This document shows positions 1-14,258 of a stretch of DNA of 64,000 nt, piece after piece (position 1 is the first letter of the stretch; the number at the start of each line of letters is the position of its first letter). Location of the stretch: NCBI GenBank assembly GCA_038373865.1, contig JAXGGA010005890.1, forward strand, positions 7,501 through 71,500, given 5' to 3'. The stretch comes from Uloborus plumipes (taxonomy: Eukaryota; Arthropoda; Arachnida; Araneae; Uloboridae). Below the pieces are notes generated by a model, which was given only the letters and a program-made list of their open reading frames with translations, ran no database searches and was not told the origin of the DNA. The position numbers and the translations under genes are program-made.

Positions 1-1485
1 CTAGAGTAGCAGTTGCCACTCTTTACTGACCATTAATAAAATATATTTGACCACCAGAAAATTTCATGTTGGTCACAAAACTGACGACCTCTCAATTATA
101 AATTGATTCCTTTTTGAGTCCAAAAATGCAAAATGCCTATGCATCATATTCGATTACTGAAGAAAAAAAAATGCCAGAAGCATCGTTATTGGCAGTCGAC
201 ACCGATGGCTGTAATGGAATAAAAATGTATTTTTCTAAGAAATACTTTTGTATTTTTTTGCAATAGGCTTTGTTCTGTGCACCATTGAAGAAATAATAAG
301 AAATGTCCTACATTGAAAGCGGATGCTAAAAGATTGCTGAGCAGTAATAACAAAACGCTAATGTTATGCATAACACATTGCATCTGAGAGACACAAAAAT
401 AAACCAAAAGTACACAGAATTCAGCAAGTAAAAACACAATGTGAATGATTTTTGATGTTTATCTTAAAAATAAACGCGTTAAATACCACTTTTATAATAT
501 TTAAAATAAATGCGTATAGAAAATAAAAGAAAGTGTTTTTTTTTTTTTTTTTTGAAAAAAAAAAAGTCACTGTTTATAGGTTTTTCTTTTTCACTTTTTG
601 TTTTAACAGAGGTAGATGCTTTCACAAACTATTACTAATTTTGGACTTAAACGTCTGAAAATGCTTTGATTTATTATTATTTTCTTTTAATCCAATGAAG
701 TAATACATAAATGAATATTTTGCTGTATTTGTGGCTGTTTTTATTTTCCCAATGGTAAGATATAGCTTAAAGTGAGTTTATTTGTGGCTTGAAATATACA
801 CAACCACTTCTCTCAAGTTGTGTGGATTTTAAACCCTTAGATGTATTATATTAATAATAACCTCCAAATTCCCCCTCCCCCTATTTAAACAAATTTTACA
901 CTGTTACTTGTGATGTGTAATTTACATATAAAAAAAACTCTAATAACATCTTATTTGACGATAAAGACATAAAAGTCAACATTTTCCAATTTCAGTCCAC
1001 AAAAAGCAATAATGAAACTTTGTTGGGAAAATAGTGTCAAAGATAATTAAATGTAGTTGACTCATCAGCAAAATCTCGCATATAGAAAGCGGATATTCAA
1101 AGATTGCTGCATTTGTACAACAAAACGCTAATATCATACGCAACAAGTAGTAGCCAAGGATTACAAAACTATGCTAAAAACTACATCGAATTCAGCATGT
1201 AAAAGAGGAATGAGAATGATTTTGGATATTAAATATTAGTACTTTAAGCATTGCAAATAAAAAAATATGAAGTTTTTTTCAAAATGGCTCCTTTTATTAT
1301 TTTTGTTCCCTCATGGTGGAGGTTACTGCATGAACAATTATTACTTTTGGATTGTCACCATAAATATATAAATATATTTATTTATTTATTGTAGATTATT
1401 CATTTAAACATTCTTAAATATGAAAAATGTAGGTTTCAAAAATGTAAATTTTTAAATAGACAAGTGTAAGAAACTTGCCTCTTAC
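1..1485. repeat. Intron 12 part with two diverged copies of a ~155-bp repeat
   Basis: No coding exon is visible here. Two diverged direct copies occur at about 311-465 and 1079-1232. Both read AAGCGGAT, then AAAGATTGCTG, then ACAAAACGCTAAT, and both end near GAATTCAGCA-GTAAAA. The AGCGGATG/AAAGATTGC core recurs near 10526 and 17358, so this belongs to a dispersed repeat family. A T-run lies at about 537-553. Confidence 0.6.
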
Positions 1486-1602
1486 CAAGAGATCGAATCA
1501 ACATAGTATGTTCTCTGGTTTGACCACCAGCCTCAAATCCAGTTTCAAACTCTCCACGTGTAGAATCTACAACTAGTATAGCTACATCGGCTTGCGCTGC
1601 AC
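1486..1602 (-). CDS. HBS1L: HBS1L coding exon 12 (last in window)
   Basis: 117 bases, phase 1 in and out, acceptor TTTTTTAG, donor CTTG|GTAAGA. It encodes [19 protein letters not shown], then [15 protein letters not shown], the strand and helix following G3. The next exon, with the NKxD motif, should start beyond position 1 of the window; I found no trace of it in 1-1485. Confidence 0.95.
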
Positions 1603-4600
1603 CTAAAAAATTATAACGTTCAGAGCAAAATCTCAGAAATGTAGCTGAATTAGTGTTTAACCATAGTTTACCATAGTTTACCTGTTATCATATTTGGAAT
1701 GAAATCTTTATGACCAGGTGCATCAAGAAGCACTACAGAACGATGATCTGTTTCAAACTTTGACTGAGCAACATCCATTGTTATTCCACGATTCCTAGTG
1801 ATAAAATATTAAGAAAACATTTAACACTAGTACAGAATAATGATGATGAACTATTTATAACTGAAAGAAAAGTCTTATAGAGCATTTTAGTGAGCAATAT
1901 TTAAGTAAATGAGGAATGTTGCAAGAATAAGGTAGAACTGAAGAAATTCATACAAAGGTCTTCCGAGAACATTCCAAAAGACGTTTTAATGACGGTGTTG
2001 GAGCCTATGACTCCAAGATCATAGCAACTTTGCTAGCTATTAACTTTATTTTCATCATTAGCTAATGTGGCTTCATAATTTTGTCAAGCATTATCTTTAT
2101 GTTTAATGTAAAGACATGTTATATAGCAGTAATACCCTGTTGTTCAATGAATTTTTCCATAATTTATATTAAATATGATTCTTGTTTTCAGATTTTTCAT
2201 TCCACAACCCTCTGCGCTGTTTTACTTCAGTACTCACGCTGTCCCTTTCCTGGGTCTATATTTTTGTCCAGGACTGTAGCAGCCGAAAATTAGGACTAAA
2301 AAAAAATGTTTGGAGGTGAGGCAATAAAAGCATAATGATAAATACCCAATCTCCTGTAAAAAACATGAAGCAATACTGAAAATCCAGTGTATAAGTGGAA
2401 AACAATTACAACTGAAACTAAAACCCATTAAAATTTCCCAAAATGGCGAAAGCTAGACAATGCATCCAAAAAATATAAATAACTAAGAAAAACAGGAGAA
2501 TGTTCAAAAAATTTTAAAAAATAGTAAAAATAGGAAGTCTGGGTCCTTGTGTATTGAATTTTACCAATTGTATATTTCAGTTGAGCTTCAACTCTGGTTG
2601 CATCTTTTTTTAACAGTTCAAGTACTCGAATTCAACAATCATTTTTTCCGAAAATATTAATCCATGGGACAGATAAAAATTAAGCTCATTACTTTTAACT
2701 GGAATGTTCAATTCGACATTTGAAATTTTAATATAATATAGGACAAAATTTGAAATAAAGCCTTATCCTTAAACTAAATACTGAGGAATGTCTAATAAAA
2801 TTGTCATTTCAACTTCATTAATGCATAAATATAATGAGCAAAACAAATAAAATATTATCGTTTTCAACACAATTAGGTTTACTTTTTACTTTAAAAACAT
2901 ATACATTAATAATTGTTACTCCATTCATCAAAATATTCAGTCCTAGAATTATATCACACAACAAAATATCATTGTTCACTACAACAATATTTGCAACACA
3001 CTTTAAATTATCAATCAAAATTTTTCCTTTAAAATTACCCAATGGTCATAAATAACATTTACCAAGTAAACTCACAGTTGTATTTAATCAAAACAATAGA
3101 AATTGAATTTTCGAAAAATTCAATGCGACAAACATATACTTCCAAATGTTATTGTTGTATGACTTCAATATCAACAACACAATGGTTTAGAATTAAATTA
3201 TCAATAATGCCCGCTTTGTTTAACTTTTGTTCCTATTTAATATTCACATGAGCAACATTTAGATTATTAGTATTTGGGTCTTGAAAAGCCCATGACCAAA
3301 ATTTTCACATAAAACACATTTTGAACCTTTCCCTTTATAAGTACAATTTTTGAAAGGTGATTTCTTTCACCACATCTAAAACACACATTTTTTATTTATA
3401 ACCTTATAACCTTCATTAGTAGCGATATACTTCAGTTTTTTATTATTATGTTCATATTTCATTTTATTTTTATCATTTACATCTCTTGTAAAATTACGCC
3501 AGTCTTATCATTCTTTTCAAATCGCTCATTAACGTTTTTATTCGACAGTTTCGGTTTTTTCAATTGAAATCACTCACTTAAAGCAAAATCATTTTTCATC
3601 ACACCATATACTTCACGTCTTTCTTTGAAGCCACTAAGAGTTCCATCACTGTTTTGTTCTCTGGTCTATCATTAATTCCCTTAATAATGTAATGAAGTGA
3701 TGTACCATCATCAATTTTCCTGTTATTACCAAGTTCTTTCATTTAAAAAAAAGTACTTTTGAATTGACTATGTATTCTTCAGTTTTTGTCCACTCATTAA
3801 GCAATGAAAGGAAACCAGATTAATCAGCCTATTCACTAATTACCACTTTCTTTAATTTTTGATAGAAATTGATATTTTCTTTTGGTTTGATAAATTTAAA
3901 TTGCGGTCAAGACTTTTTTCGCAAAAATTAATTCTTTAACTTCCATCAAATTAAATAAATTACAAAGATTTTCTAAACTTTCTATATGATTACACAACCC
4001 TGAAACATGTAACTTTTGCAAAAATATAAAGTGTTATGTTATTTGATCTCTTGATTTCAAAAATGACCTTCATTTTTCTTCCATCACGTCAGGATTTTTT
4101 GTGAAATTGATTTCTATTTTTTTCTATAATTTTGCTTAAAATGTAATTATTTGAACCAATTTTACATGCAGTATCTGACAACAGTACTTTCTTCTTCTTC
4201 AATTTATATAGTCTACTTTAATGATTCACATTGTTTTTCCAAATTTGTACTTATCCGCAGAACAAAAAAAAGCTATATCTCAGGAAAAAAATTCTTTACA
4301 AAAACAACATAAGACTGTTCGGGAGTACAGAATATTTATACATAGTATCTAGCAAACTTGATAGAAATCAAAAATAGTATAATATGAAAATTTGTTGATT
4401 TTATATGGAATTACCCTGTGGCTAAGTTGGACGAACCCTGCATCCAGATTGCTAAAACAAATTTCAAACAACAAAAAACAAAATAAAAAAGGTTCCTATT
4501 TACATAATTATGATGTAAAAAGTTAGAACCCAAGATAACTTTGCGTTTTTCTCTCTCCCAGAGGAGGTTAATGCAATTTGGCTACAGTGACAATCCATGT

Positions 4601-5539
4601 AAAATCAACGAATTTTCCTGTCATACTATTTTTTATTTTGATCAAGTTTGCTAGGCAATCTTTATCAATATTCTTTACTCCTGAACCATTTTCTTGCTTC
4701 ATGGATAAATAAAAATTTGGCATTTTTTATTTCTTTTTTCTTAAATTTAGATCAGGGCTTCTTAAACTTTTGTCATTCACGACCCCATTTATGATTGCGA
4801 GTTTCTTGACGACCCCATATAAATATAAAAGAAAAATAAATTAATATTTTTTGATTTATTTATTAGGTAACAATATACATGTAGATATGAAAATATATAA
4901 GTTTAGAATTCGTTTTGAAACATACAAAAATCTAAAATTAAAAACTGCACAAAAAATTATAAAATTGTATTTATTATAGTTTCAAAAATAAAAGTGGATT
5001 CTGACCATCTTAATTCTCTCGAATATATTCAAGTAGTTGCGTGGTAATTATTTAATTAAAGTATAAGTAAAAAATTTAATGAGATAGATGTGCCTGTTTT
5101 TTATTGCATAACAAATCAAATCTTGGTGGAATGTTTGAAACTGCTGGACGTAAGACCTCTCCAACATATTTTAACGCTGAACGATATTGGGGTTATATAT
5201 AAATATTTGATATTAAAATATCTCGCGACCCCAGAATTTTGCTACGAGACCCCAAATGGGGTCGCGACACATAGTTTAAAAAGCCCTGATTTAGATTGAT
5301 AAAAAGTAATTTATTGCTGAAAAATCAATGTGAATCATTAGAATAGATTATATAAATGAAAAAAAAAGCACTGTTGCTAGATACTGTATGTAAAATTGGT
5401 CTAAATAAATATTTTTAGACAAAATTACAGAAAAAATAGAAATCAGTTTTCTAAAACATCCTGACATAATGGAATTCATTCACTATTTTTCTTGCTTTTG
5501 CGAGCAAGAAATCAGCACCAAAAACCTATTACTCTTTGT

Positions 5540-5570
<31 letters not shown>

Positions 5571-8500
5571 TATTTATTTTTTTTATTTTATTTTTTGCAT
5601 CACAGGTTTGTGTTATTTATGTATTCATGTAATTTGGCATACAAAGGTGGTAAACGGGTGCTTTCGATACATTAATAATTTATAATCCTCTTTTGCGAAA
5701 AAGTATGTTCAGCATTATTGTTGTTTATGAAAGATAACATCTTGCAAAAGCATTTGCATTTTTATTTTTACTGGTTTATAAAACAGGAACTTCATCTCTA
5801 ATTTTGTTTTTCATTGTCTGAAGAATCTGAATTGATAGACTGAAAAATTTATTAAAACCTAATAGAATACTGAATAAAGAATAGATGAAAAAAAAAAGCA
5901 AAATTAAACATTGAGAGCTATTGATGATAAATATGTATTTCAGTGCATATTATTTATCATGCAGAGGCCAAATGAGTAATAAATAAAAAAGCAAAGGAGA
6001 AAACATGGATTTCATTTCAGGCATAAGATGTAGAAATATTTTTAAAAAAAGTCATGAAAATGCAGTTGAAAAAAGCTTAATGACTGAATCCAAAGATACA
6101 GAATGCCATTTAACACGGAAATGTACTTGTATGGACCTTATATATACCTAATATAATATCAGTCTTTTTAAAACATTTTCTTAAACCTAATGAAGTCTAT
6201 AAAAAGAAAAATGAATGTAAGCAGAAAGTAAGGAAATAGAAAACTGAGACCTTATATTAAATATATCACTCAGTGCATGATATTTATCTTGAGCAGAGTT
6301 CTAACAAATAGTGAAGAGAAAGAATAATGAAGAAAAAGTTACATTAAAAACTGGATCTGATTAATATTTTTGCATCTAACCTTTTTATTGCAGTCACAAG
6401 ACATAAAAGGACAGGTCAAAAATTCAGCAAAGAAAAGTTACATAAGCTCAAATTAGAAATATACAGATTTCATGAATGCGAAATAGAAGACAAAAAACTT
6501 CTAATGTGTGCTATTATGAGGCAACAAATTTTCAGACCAAAAAATATTGCAACTATCAGAATAAAGGTAAATTTTAAACTTCCTCATAAGATTCTAGCAA
6601 TACAGAGAAATTCCAAAACCTTTGGAAATATTGAAAATAATGAAACACAGAAAATATTGGCACAAAGCTGAAATTATATGTTAGAGAATTAATACAATAA
6701 AAATACACATATGATAACTTAAGGTAGTTGTTTTTAAATTTTGTGGAGATAATGGTTGATTAAATATAAGCTAACTTATTTAATAGTTTCATGTTTAATA
6801 GGAAAACAGGACATAACCTGACACAAAACAAGTTACATTGATGCATAAATTATTACTCAACTCATATAACACTAATAAGTAGACTAGAAAGTAACTAATA
6901 TGCATCCCCATACTGCGAGGGGCGCAAGAGGGTTGAGGGCGCACAATCCAAAAAAATAGCGCGAGTTACATCGAAAAAATATTTTTTTTATTATAATAGG
7001 TGGTTGGGGGCACACTTACAAATTTTGCAGGTGGGCGTAGCGAAGTCTATGTACGCTACTGGCTATGAACACAGACTAGATTTTATTTATTCATGCACAT
7101 GTATGTTCTCTATTGTGAGAGAAAGCAGACAATAGAATAAATAGTTTGTTTTGCATTTTCTGAAGTTATCTTGCGTGGATTTCTCCTCAACAAAGATTGC
7201 ATATGTGTTTTCTGAAAATATATTTCTTAATGAGATTCATGTATCTAGTATAACATCCTCTGAGTTTTTCTGCTTAGGTGATGATTCATGATTTTCCAGA
7301 AGCAAAACTGGTGCACAAAGAAAAGATTAGTCTCAAACAGGGGTCTCCAAACTTTTTGGCCTGTGAAAAACTAAATGAACAAAGTTACCAAATCCTAGAT
7401 TCCAAATAGTTTTATTTCAAAAGATACCACTTTCATTAAATCAAAAATTTCTTACTTAATCATCAAAGTTATTATTCTTGAAAAAATTCCATCCATTACC
7501 TGTTAGAAATATTTCATACAACCTTATTAACCCTCTCTTTTATTGACTTAAAAATAATCCTGATATATTTTCCTCCAACTCCAAAAAATAATTTAGCTTT
7601 TTGCTTTTTCTCTTTTTCCTTCCTTTTTTTTAAAATTGGGGTCTTACTATGCTTAATTACTAATGAAACAAATCATAAAACATTATAAGGAATTTTTTTA
7701 AATGTCAGATTAAGACAAAATATAGGAACTAGACTACTTGATGACATTGAATATTTCACAAAATCACAAGAAAAATGAAAGGAACTTTTTAAATGTCAGA
7801 TTAAGACAAGGTACAAGATCTGGATTACTTGTTGACATTGAAGCTATTAGTGATTGAAATTGAATCTATCCTAATACGAGCAATTAACAACTCATATAAT
7901 ATAAATATGAAAGAAATTATCATGGGAGAGCTAAACATACCTAGCAATTATGACTTGGATGATTTATATATTTAAAATCTGGCCCACAGCTGCAGGCCAG
8001 TTTTCAGATACTTGCGAGCCACTTTTGGCCTACGAACCATAGTTTGAAGACCCCTGGTCTTAAACATAAATTAGATTACTTTTTATTGTATTTTCAGTTT
8101 GGATCAGTCTAAACATACTGTAAACATCACAAACAATAGTTGTCTTTCTTGCAGATTTCACAAATCATACAATTGCACTGATTTTGTAAGAGGTATTTGA
8201 AGGTTTGAAAAGTGGAGTTTTTGCCAAGTATTTGAAGAGGCTAAATTCAAAGCAAAAAGGAAATTCATAGTAAAATCAAGTAGAATTCAACAGAAATGCA
8301 GCTGAACAGAACCAAACTGAAAATATGAGAAATTTTATCCATAACAGAAAAAGTTTCAAGATTTAGACTAACCTTTCTTCATCGGTTTCATCCAACACCC
8401 AAGCGTACATGAAAGAAGATTTTCCAAGTTTCTTTGAATCCTGTTCAAATTTATGCATGGTTCGCTTCGAAACTTGTCCTAGACTAAAAATAATAATATA

Positions 8501-11500
8501 TTTGTCACAGGTTTATTTCTTATAGCACTTTAAAATAGAAATTGATGTTATTGCAAGTGATGAATTTGGTTTCTTTTCTTCTTCTTTTTTTTTTTTTTTT
8601 TTTTTTTTTGCATAGAAGAAGTAAGAAGAGTGTTGAATTAATGGAGGAAAAAAACACTGAGTTCCATGTAATATAAAATGATATTATTGGAAAAAGGTAA
8701 TTAAAATATAAGTTTTCGCAAGCATTTATCCGTTAGTAACAAAATCTACCTAACATACAATTCAGGTGGATAGAAAGCTCTTATCTTAATGAGAACTGAA
8801 CTCAGATCACAATACAAAATACTTCAGCAAAGAATTCTATAATAAATTGAAGAACAGAAATAGGAATGGGAGTTTCAAATGAAAATAAGTTACAATATTA
8901 ATAGCAAAATTTTTACAACATAGAATAAGAAATTTTTCAAGACATTGAAAAGAAAATATGATGCAAATGATCATACAAGACTTATCTTAAATATAATGAA
9001 CTCAAAATAGAATCCAACAGTAACATCATGATTCAAAATTAACTCACATCAAACATGCTTCTTTTTTTAGAATTTTTAGGACCAATTCTCAAATTTGACT
9101 TTTTGGGGAGATTAGGGATTTTGGAGAGTAGTAGGTGTGGTAATCTTTATCAAATTTCACGGTATCAAGTGTGGCAATTTCAAATAAAGGCATATAGTGG
9201 ATAGTTACGCATTAACCTGATTCTTGACGTATGAATGTTTTTTCATTAATTTTAAATTATTAATGTAATGACTTAAAATTTGTATCTGACTACCTATTCT
9301 ATATATATTAATAAAATATCTTATATAATTGTGAAAAAAACAATACTTATCTACTTTTGTTGTCCCCAGGTTTTTTTCGTCATCAACACTGCTGCAAAAT
9401 TTTAACATTTTCATAAAATCTCTTTTTAAAAATGCGTTCACGCTCAAAATTTAAGTTCTGGTCCCCTTAGCATGGGCTATGTTGCCAAGTTAAGACAATG
9501 GCTTAAACACAAAACTATGCACCAACAAATACTCAACCTTTTGACTTGACAATGGTTTTTTTGGTGTGCCGTGAAGCGGAAGTATTGGCGGAGTTTCTAA
9601 ATGTGGTGATCTTATCACCACAGTAGGCACCCAAAATATTTAGTATCATCCCATGGCATTATATAAAATTTATAAAAAGTCAAGAAAGAATGCTCTGATA
9701 CAGATTTAACAATGCAAAAAAAGAGACATCAGGGATGATTGCGAGTTTATAAAGAAATACCTGAAGTTTTAAAGAGAAAATGTATGTGTGGTGATGGTGG
9801 GGGGGGGGGGTCACATTTCATATACTGTCGGTCCTGCTTAAATGAATATTGTCTGTTCCAAGAAATATTATTCAATTAAGCAAGGTATTTGATTAAGCGA
9901 GGATCTTTAACACTGCGTCTATAGCATGGGAAATATTCGGTTCCGAGATATTCGTATTCATGTATCCGTTACCCGAGCAAGCGGGACGATAATATTCGAA
10001 AAGTTTCAAATAGTTTTTAGTCAAAATATTATGCATGCATTTAATTAAATTGTAAATGAGTAAGTTACTTTTGAGCTGGAGTTGCACAAATTATCTCCAA
10101 AAAATTATTTTAAGGAGAAAGTAAAAGTCATACACAATTACTGTTTGTTGTGCAAAAATATTTATGAAGTAATGAAAGTTGCATTTGTTACTGAAAATTA
10201 GGAACAAAATTTATCTAGATGCAGTACCTATAAATCTCCTAATCAATACAATATGACCCGAGTCAAAGATATCATATTTATTAATAATGTAGAATATTAT
10301 TTAAAGATGTTATGCATGTGTTAAAAAATTTAAATAGTTAAAACAAAAATAAAATTCAGCCAGAGATTCAGCATTTAAATTTATAACATTTGACACTTTT
10401 AAAGAGCATGGAATTTGTTTCAAACTTTTATTTTAATGATTTAATTAAAATAAAAAGAAAGGTTATTTGTTTGCCTTTGAACAAAAAATAGCAAGCATCG
10501 AAAATGAGAAATATCTGATTCTCACAGCGGATGTAAAGAGATCGTAATTTTCAAAATTAAGGCGTTTAAAGTATGAAAATGGCATATAAAAGAATGAAAA
10601 TAAACTTACTTAAGATTTACAATTGAAAGCTCTATGATAAACACATTATTTTTACTATCCACATAATTGAAGAAAAAATTAAATTGAATTCAAGCTCCAA
10701 ATTTTAATTTTTTTAACATTTTGATTTTCATAAATGACAGAATTTCTCTTGAAATTTTACATTTATGATTTTTTAATTTAAATAAAAAGATATTTCATTT
10801 ATTTGTCCCCTAAAGCATCAAAAATGAGAAAAATTCGATTCTCATATTGGATGAAAAGCGATTGCATTCTTTAAAATGAAGGCATCAAAATCAAAAAAGA
10901 TGCAAATAAAATATTTTTTAAAGTTAAAAAAAATAGAATAGAATCTTAACATTTCTATTTGATGAATAATATTAATAATTATCGGTATAATCACTGATAA
11001 TTCAAAAGAGCAAAAAAATACCGGAGGTGAGAAGATAAAAGCATAATTAAAATTTTTCTTTTCGGTATTTTTGAACATGAAAATACCAGAATCGACAATG
11101 AAAATACTGGAAATCCAGTAAATACCAGAACACAATCACCCCTGAGACATGAAGAGCTGCAGAAAAGAGTGAGCAGCAGTCTGATATTTACTAAAGAGGG
11201 AAAAATTCTCCTACCTAAAAAGTCTGTTGAAGCAAAGAAGAAAGTGCCTTGTGATGGGAAACAATGAAAATAAGTAAAAAAAAAGGTGTGAAATGAAAGT
11301 TAGCCTTCTTAGCTAAATACAATACCTGCTCCAAATGTTATTCCAAATCCCATTTACAGTTCTTTAAACTGTACTAGTTTGGTTCAAACTGAATTTAATA
11401 TTAGAAGCATTTAATGAAAATCTAAAAAAGTCACCATGCATTGTTAACTTGAAGAAAATTTTAGGATATTGTAACAGATTTAGAAATTATGATTGTTAAA

Positions 11501-14226
11501 TGCAGAAGAAATTGTAAAACAATTCATGGGTAGCTTGTGTGCCAGAAATTTGGTCTTGTTACAATGCATTAGTTGATAGTATTGAATTAACACTTTTAGT
11601 CGTAGGACTACACCCACTTAAGTCCAAGTATATTTGGATTAACCACCAGAAATATTAAGGGATTAAAGTTCAATAACTGATGAACAACAGATGCTTTTGA
11701 AAGTTTAAGAAAGTTGAATTCAATTAGAGCAATATAATTATGTGGCTAGAGTGCCAAGAAAACTTCCAGAAACATCATTGAAACTATAACATGAAATTTA
11801 TTTGAAAACATCATATAATTATTAAATTGGAGAAACTAGATGGTTGAATGAATAATTTAGCAGTTGGTGGTACCCATGCTATTTTGTTTCTATAGTCATA
11901 CATTGTTTGTTTTAGCAGGAGTTGTATGTATTTTCAACTGCAATCACACATTAAATCAACTACTAAGCTATTAAAAACCATTGCATGGGCATGAACTACG
12001 GCAAACTCCCGATTATCCGCAGAATAGAGTGTCACAGTAACCACAGATACTCTGAATGATGGACAAAAAATGATACTAGGGTATTCAATAGCTGAAAGAT
12101 ATCAAAAACACTCACACACATTTAAATTATAGCTAAGAATGATAACATTGAATGCAAAAAATATACATAAAAGCTAAAAATGAACAATAACACATTCACA
12201 AGTTTAAAAAACAATTAATGACTATAATATTAGTACATATCTTACATTTTGCTGCCCTCATAGCCCCTGTCAACGCATACATTTTTTTGAAAACGGAGAT
12301 AATTGATTCGTTATGACGTCAATCCGAAGCAGAATACTACTGATTGTTTACCTGAAATAAAGCTGGAATTCTAGTGCTTCTGCTTAGTTTCCTGGAATAA
12401 TTTAGTTTGAGCCAAAAATCCTGAAGGGATTTTTATTAAAATTGTTTTATCCACATAAAGAGTGTGTAGGTGTAGGAATCAGGTTCCAGCAAGTCAAGGT
12501 TTTGTAAATTTGGAATTTTTTGATATTGTGGGATGAAAAAAATAGGAATTTCTAAAGGTAGATTCTGCACAAGTAAAAATAAAATGGGTGCTCTCTTCTA
12601 CATTCAGTAAATCATCCCTGTCAAAAAAAATTGTGTAAAACGCCCAGTGGATGAACTTAACTGAAGATTATCAGGAGTTTACTGTATCAGGAAAGTTTAT
12701 AAGTTTTTTTTTAATTAAAATTTCTTTATTTTTGCAAATTAGTCACCAGTGCCCCATCAGCTACTTTAAGTAGCTGATAGGGCACTAGTGAGTGCAATAT
12801 CTGCGGTAGATTTAAGCAGTCCAAAAGCATCTTTCCATAATATTAAGACTATTGAATGATATTGTGAGGATATTGGAAGTTTTAAAAAATATGTAAGTAT
12901 TTAAAATAATTTTTTCTAAAGTTCATTTTATTCATTTTTTTTAATACTTAATAGTTTATCAACAATTGTGTTTGATAAAATAGCTAGACGAATTAAAAAG
13001 ATACAACATGAATCAATTTAATTAAAACCTTGATCTTAAAATAATTTGTAAAATACATTCTCATATCTTAATATATAAAAATAACGTGTCCCTGTGTTTG
13101 TGGCCAATGGACTCCTCAGCTACTGAACCGATTTTAACCAAATTTTGCATGCAGTTTCAGTTTGGTCCAACTTAAATGATAGGATAGTTTTTATTTCAAT
13201 TTAGGACCGCAATATAGTTTTTATTGCAAATTATCTATTTAGCTACCAGCTTTTCTGTGTTCTTGGCTAAGTCTTTTTACTAAGCCTTTTTTGACACCTC
13301 CATGGCTGAGCCACATAAAGCACACGTTCTGGCAGCTTCTGGAGCGCAGTAAACAGGTTGTAAGTTAGCAGTGCGTTGAGTGTTATTTGACTTTTTTGTG
13401 AAGTAAATTATAAACAAACGCGTTACTTCCCTTGAAATTTATATGTGATAAGCTGTCAGAAACGATTGTCACTTAAGAGTTTTTACGCCTCTGAGGCTGA
13501 GAGGTGGAAAGCGCTTGGTGGGATAGCTCCTGGACTGCATTTGAGTGGCTGTTCTTCTTACCACTATTATATATACAAAAATTTGTTTGGATGGATTTAT
13601 GGATGGAGCAGTCAGTTGATAAGCAGTCCGAAAAAATTATCTTTTTAACTAAGCCTTTTTTGAGTCTCTGTAGCCGGGCGACATAAAGCACATGTTCTGA
13701 CAGCGTCTGGAGCGCAGTAAAAGAGGTTGTAAATACAGAAACAATAATGGGTGATTAATGTAGGTACTTAATTTTTTTTTTTTTTTTTTTTTTTGTATTT
13801 TCTAATAAAAAAAACTTAATAAATTCAAAAATTCGCTTATTTATTGCCTTTAAGGCGGAACAGAGTTTGCCTGGTCAGCTAGTTGTTTATGAAACCTAAC
13901 AGCAGTATGAAATAAGAACACTCGTTTTATGTAATAAAATATTCTTTGTACTGAGTAGTCTTCAGTTTTTTCTCTTGTCTATCAAGTGAAGTACATTATT
14001 AGGTGTGTAATTTTTATCGAACCATTTTTCTGGAAACTGCAGAATAGAATATGCAACCAAATTTTAAGCTTAAACTGTGAGCTGGATATACATTTGGAGG
14101 GAAGTATTTCGCTTAGGCATAAAACAAACAATGTAATTTTACATAAGATATACTTCAAACCTTTCAATGTAAATGTCAGCTATAAATACATTTAAAATTA
14201 GAAAATTTTTCTTTGAAATCTGATAA

Positions 14227-14258
<32 letters not shown>

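Noticed and set aside
2081..2293. Reverse transcriptase downstream of the gag/protease remnant
   Set aside because: No YxDD-type motif or continuous similarity on the minus strand in 1.8-2.8 kb; the short plus-strand frame is chance.
10842..11135. 97-codon minus-strand open frame
   Set aside because: Lies in a degenerate repeat module; the related copy at 17.6-17.9 kb does not keep the frame.
12744..12790. Hairpin as a microRNA precursor
   Set aside because: Almost no loop and a fully paired palindrome, with a diverged relative nearby; fits a mobile-element palindrome better.
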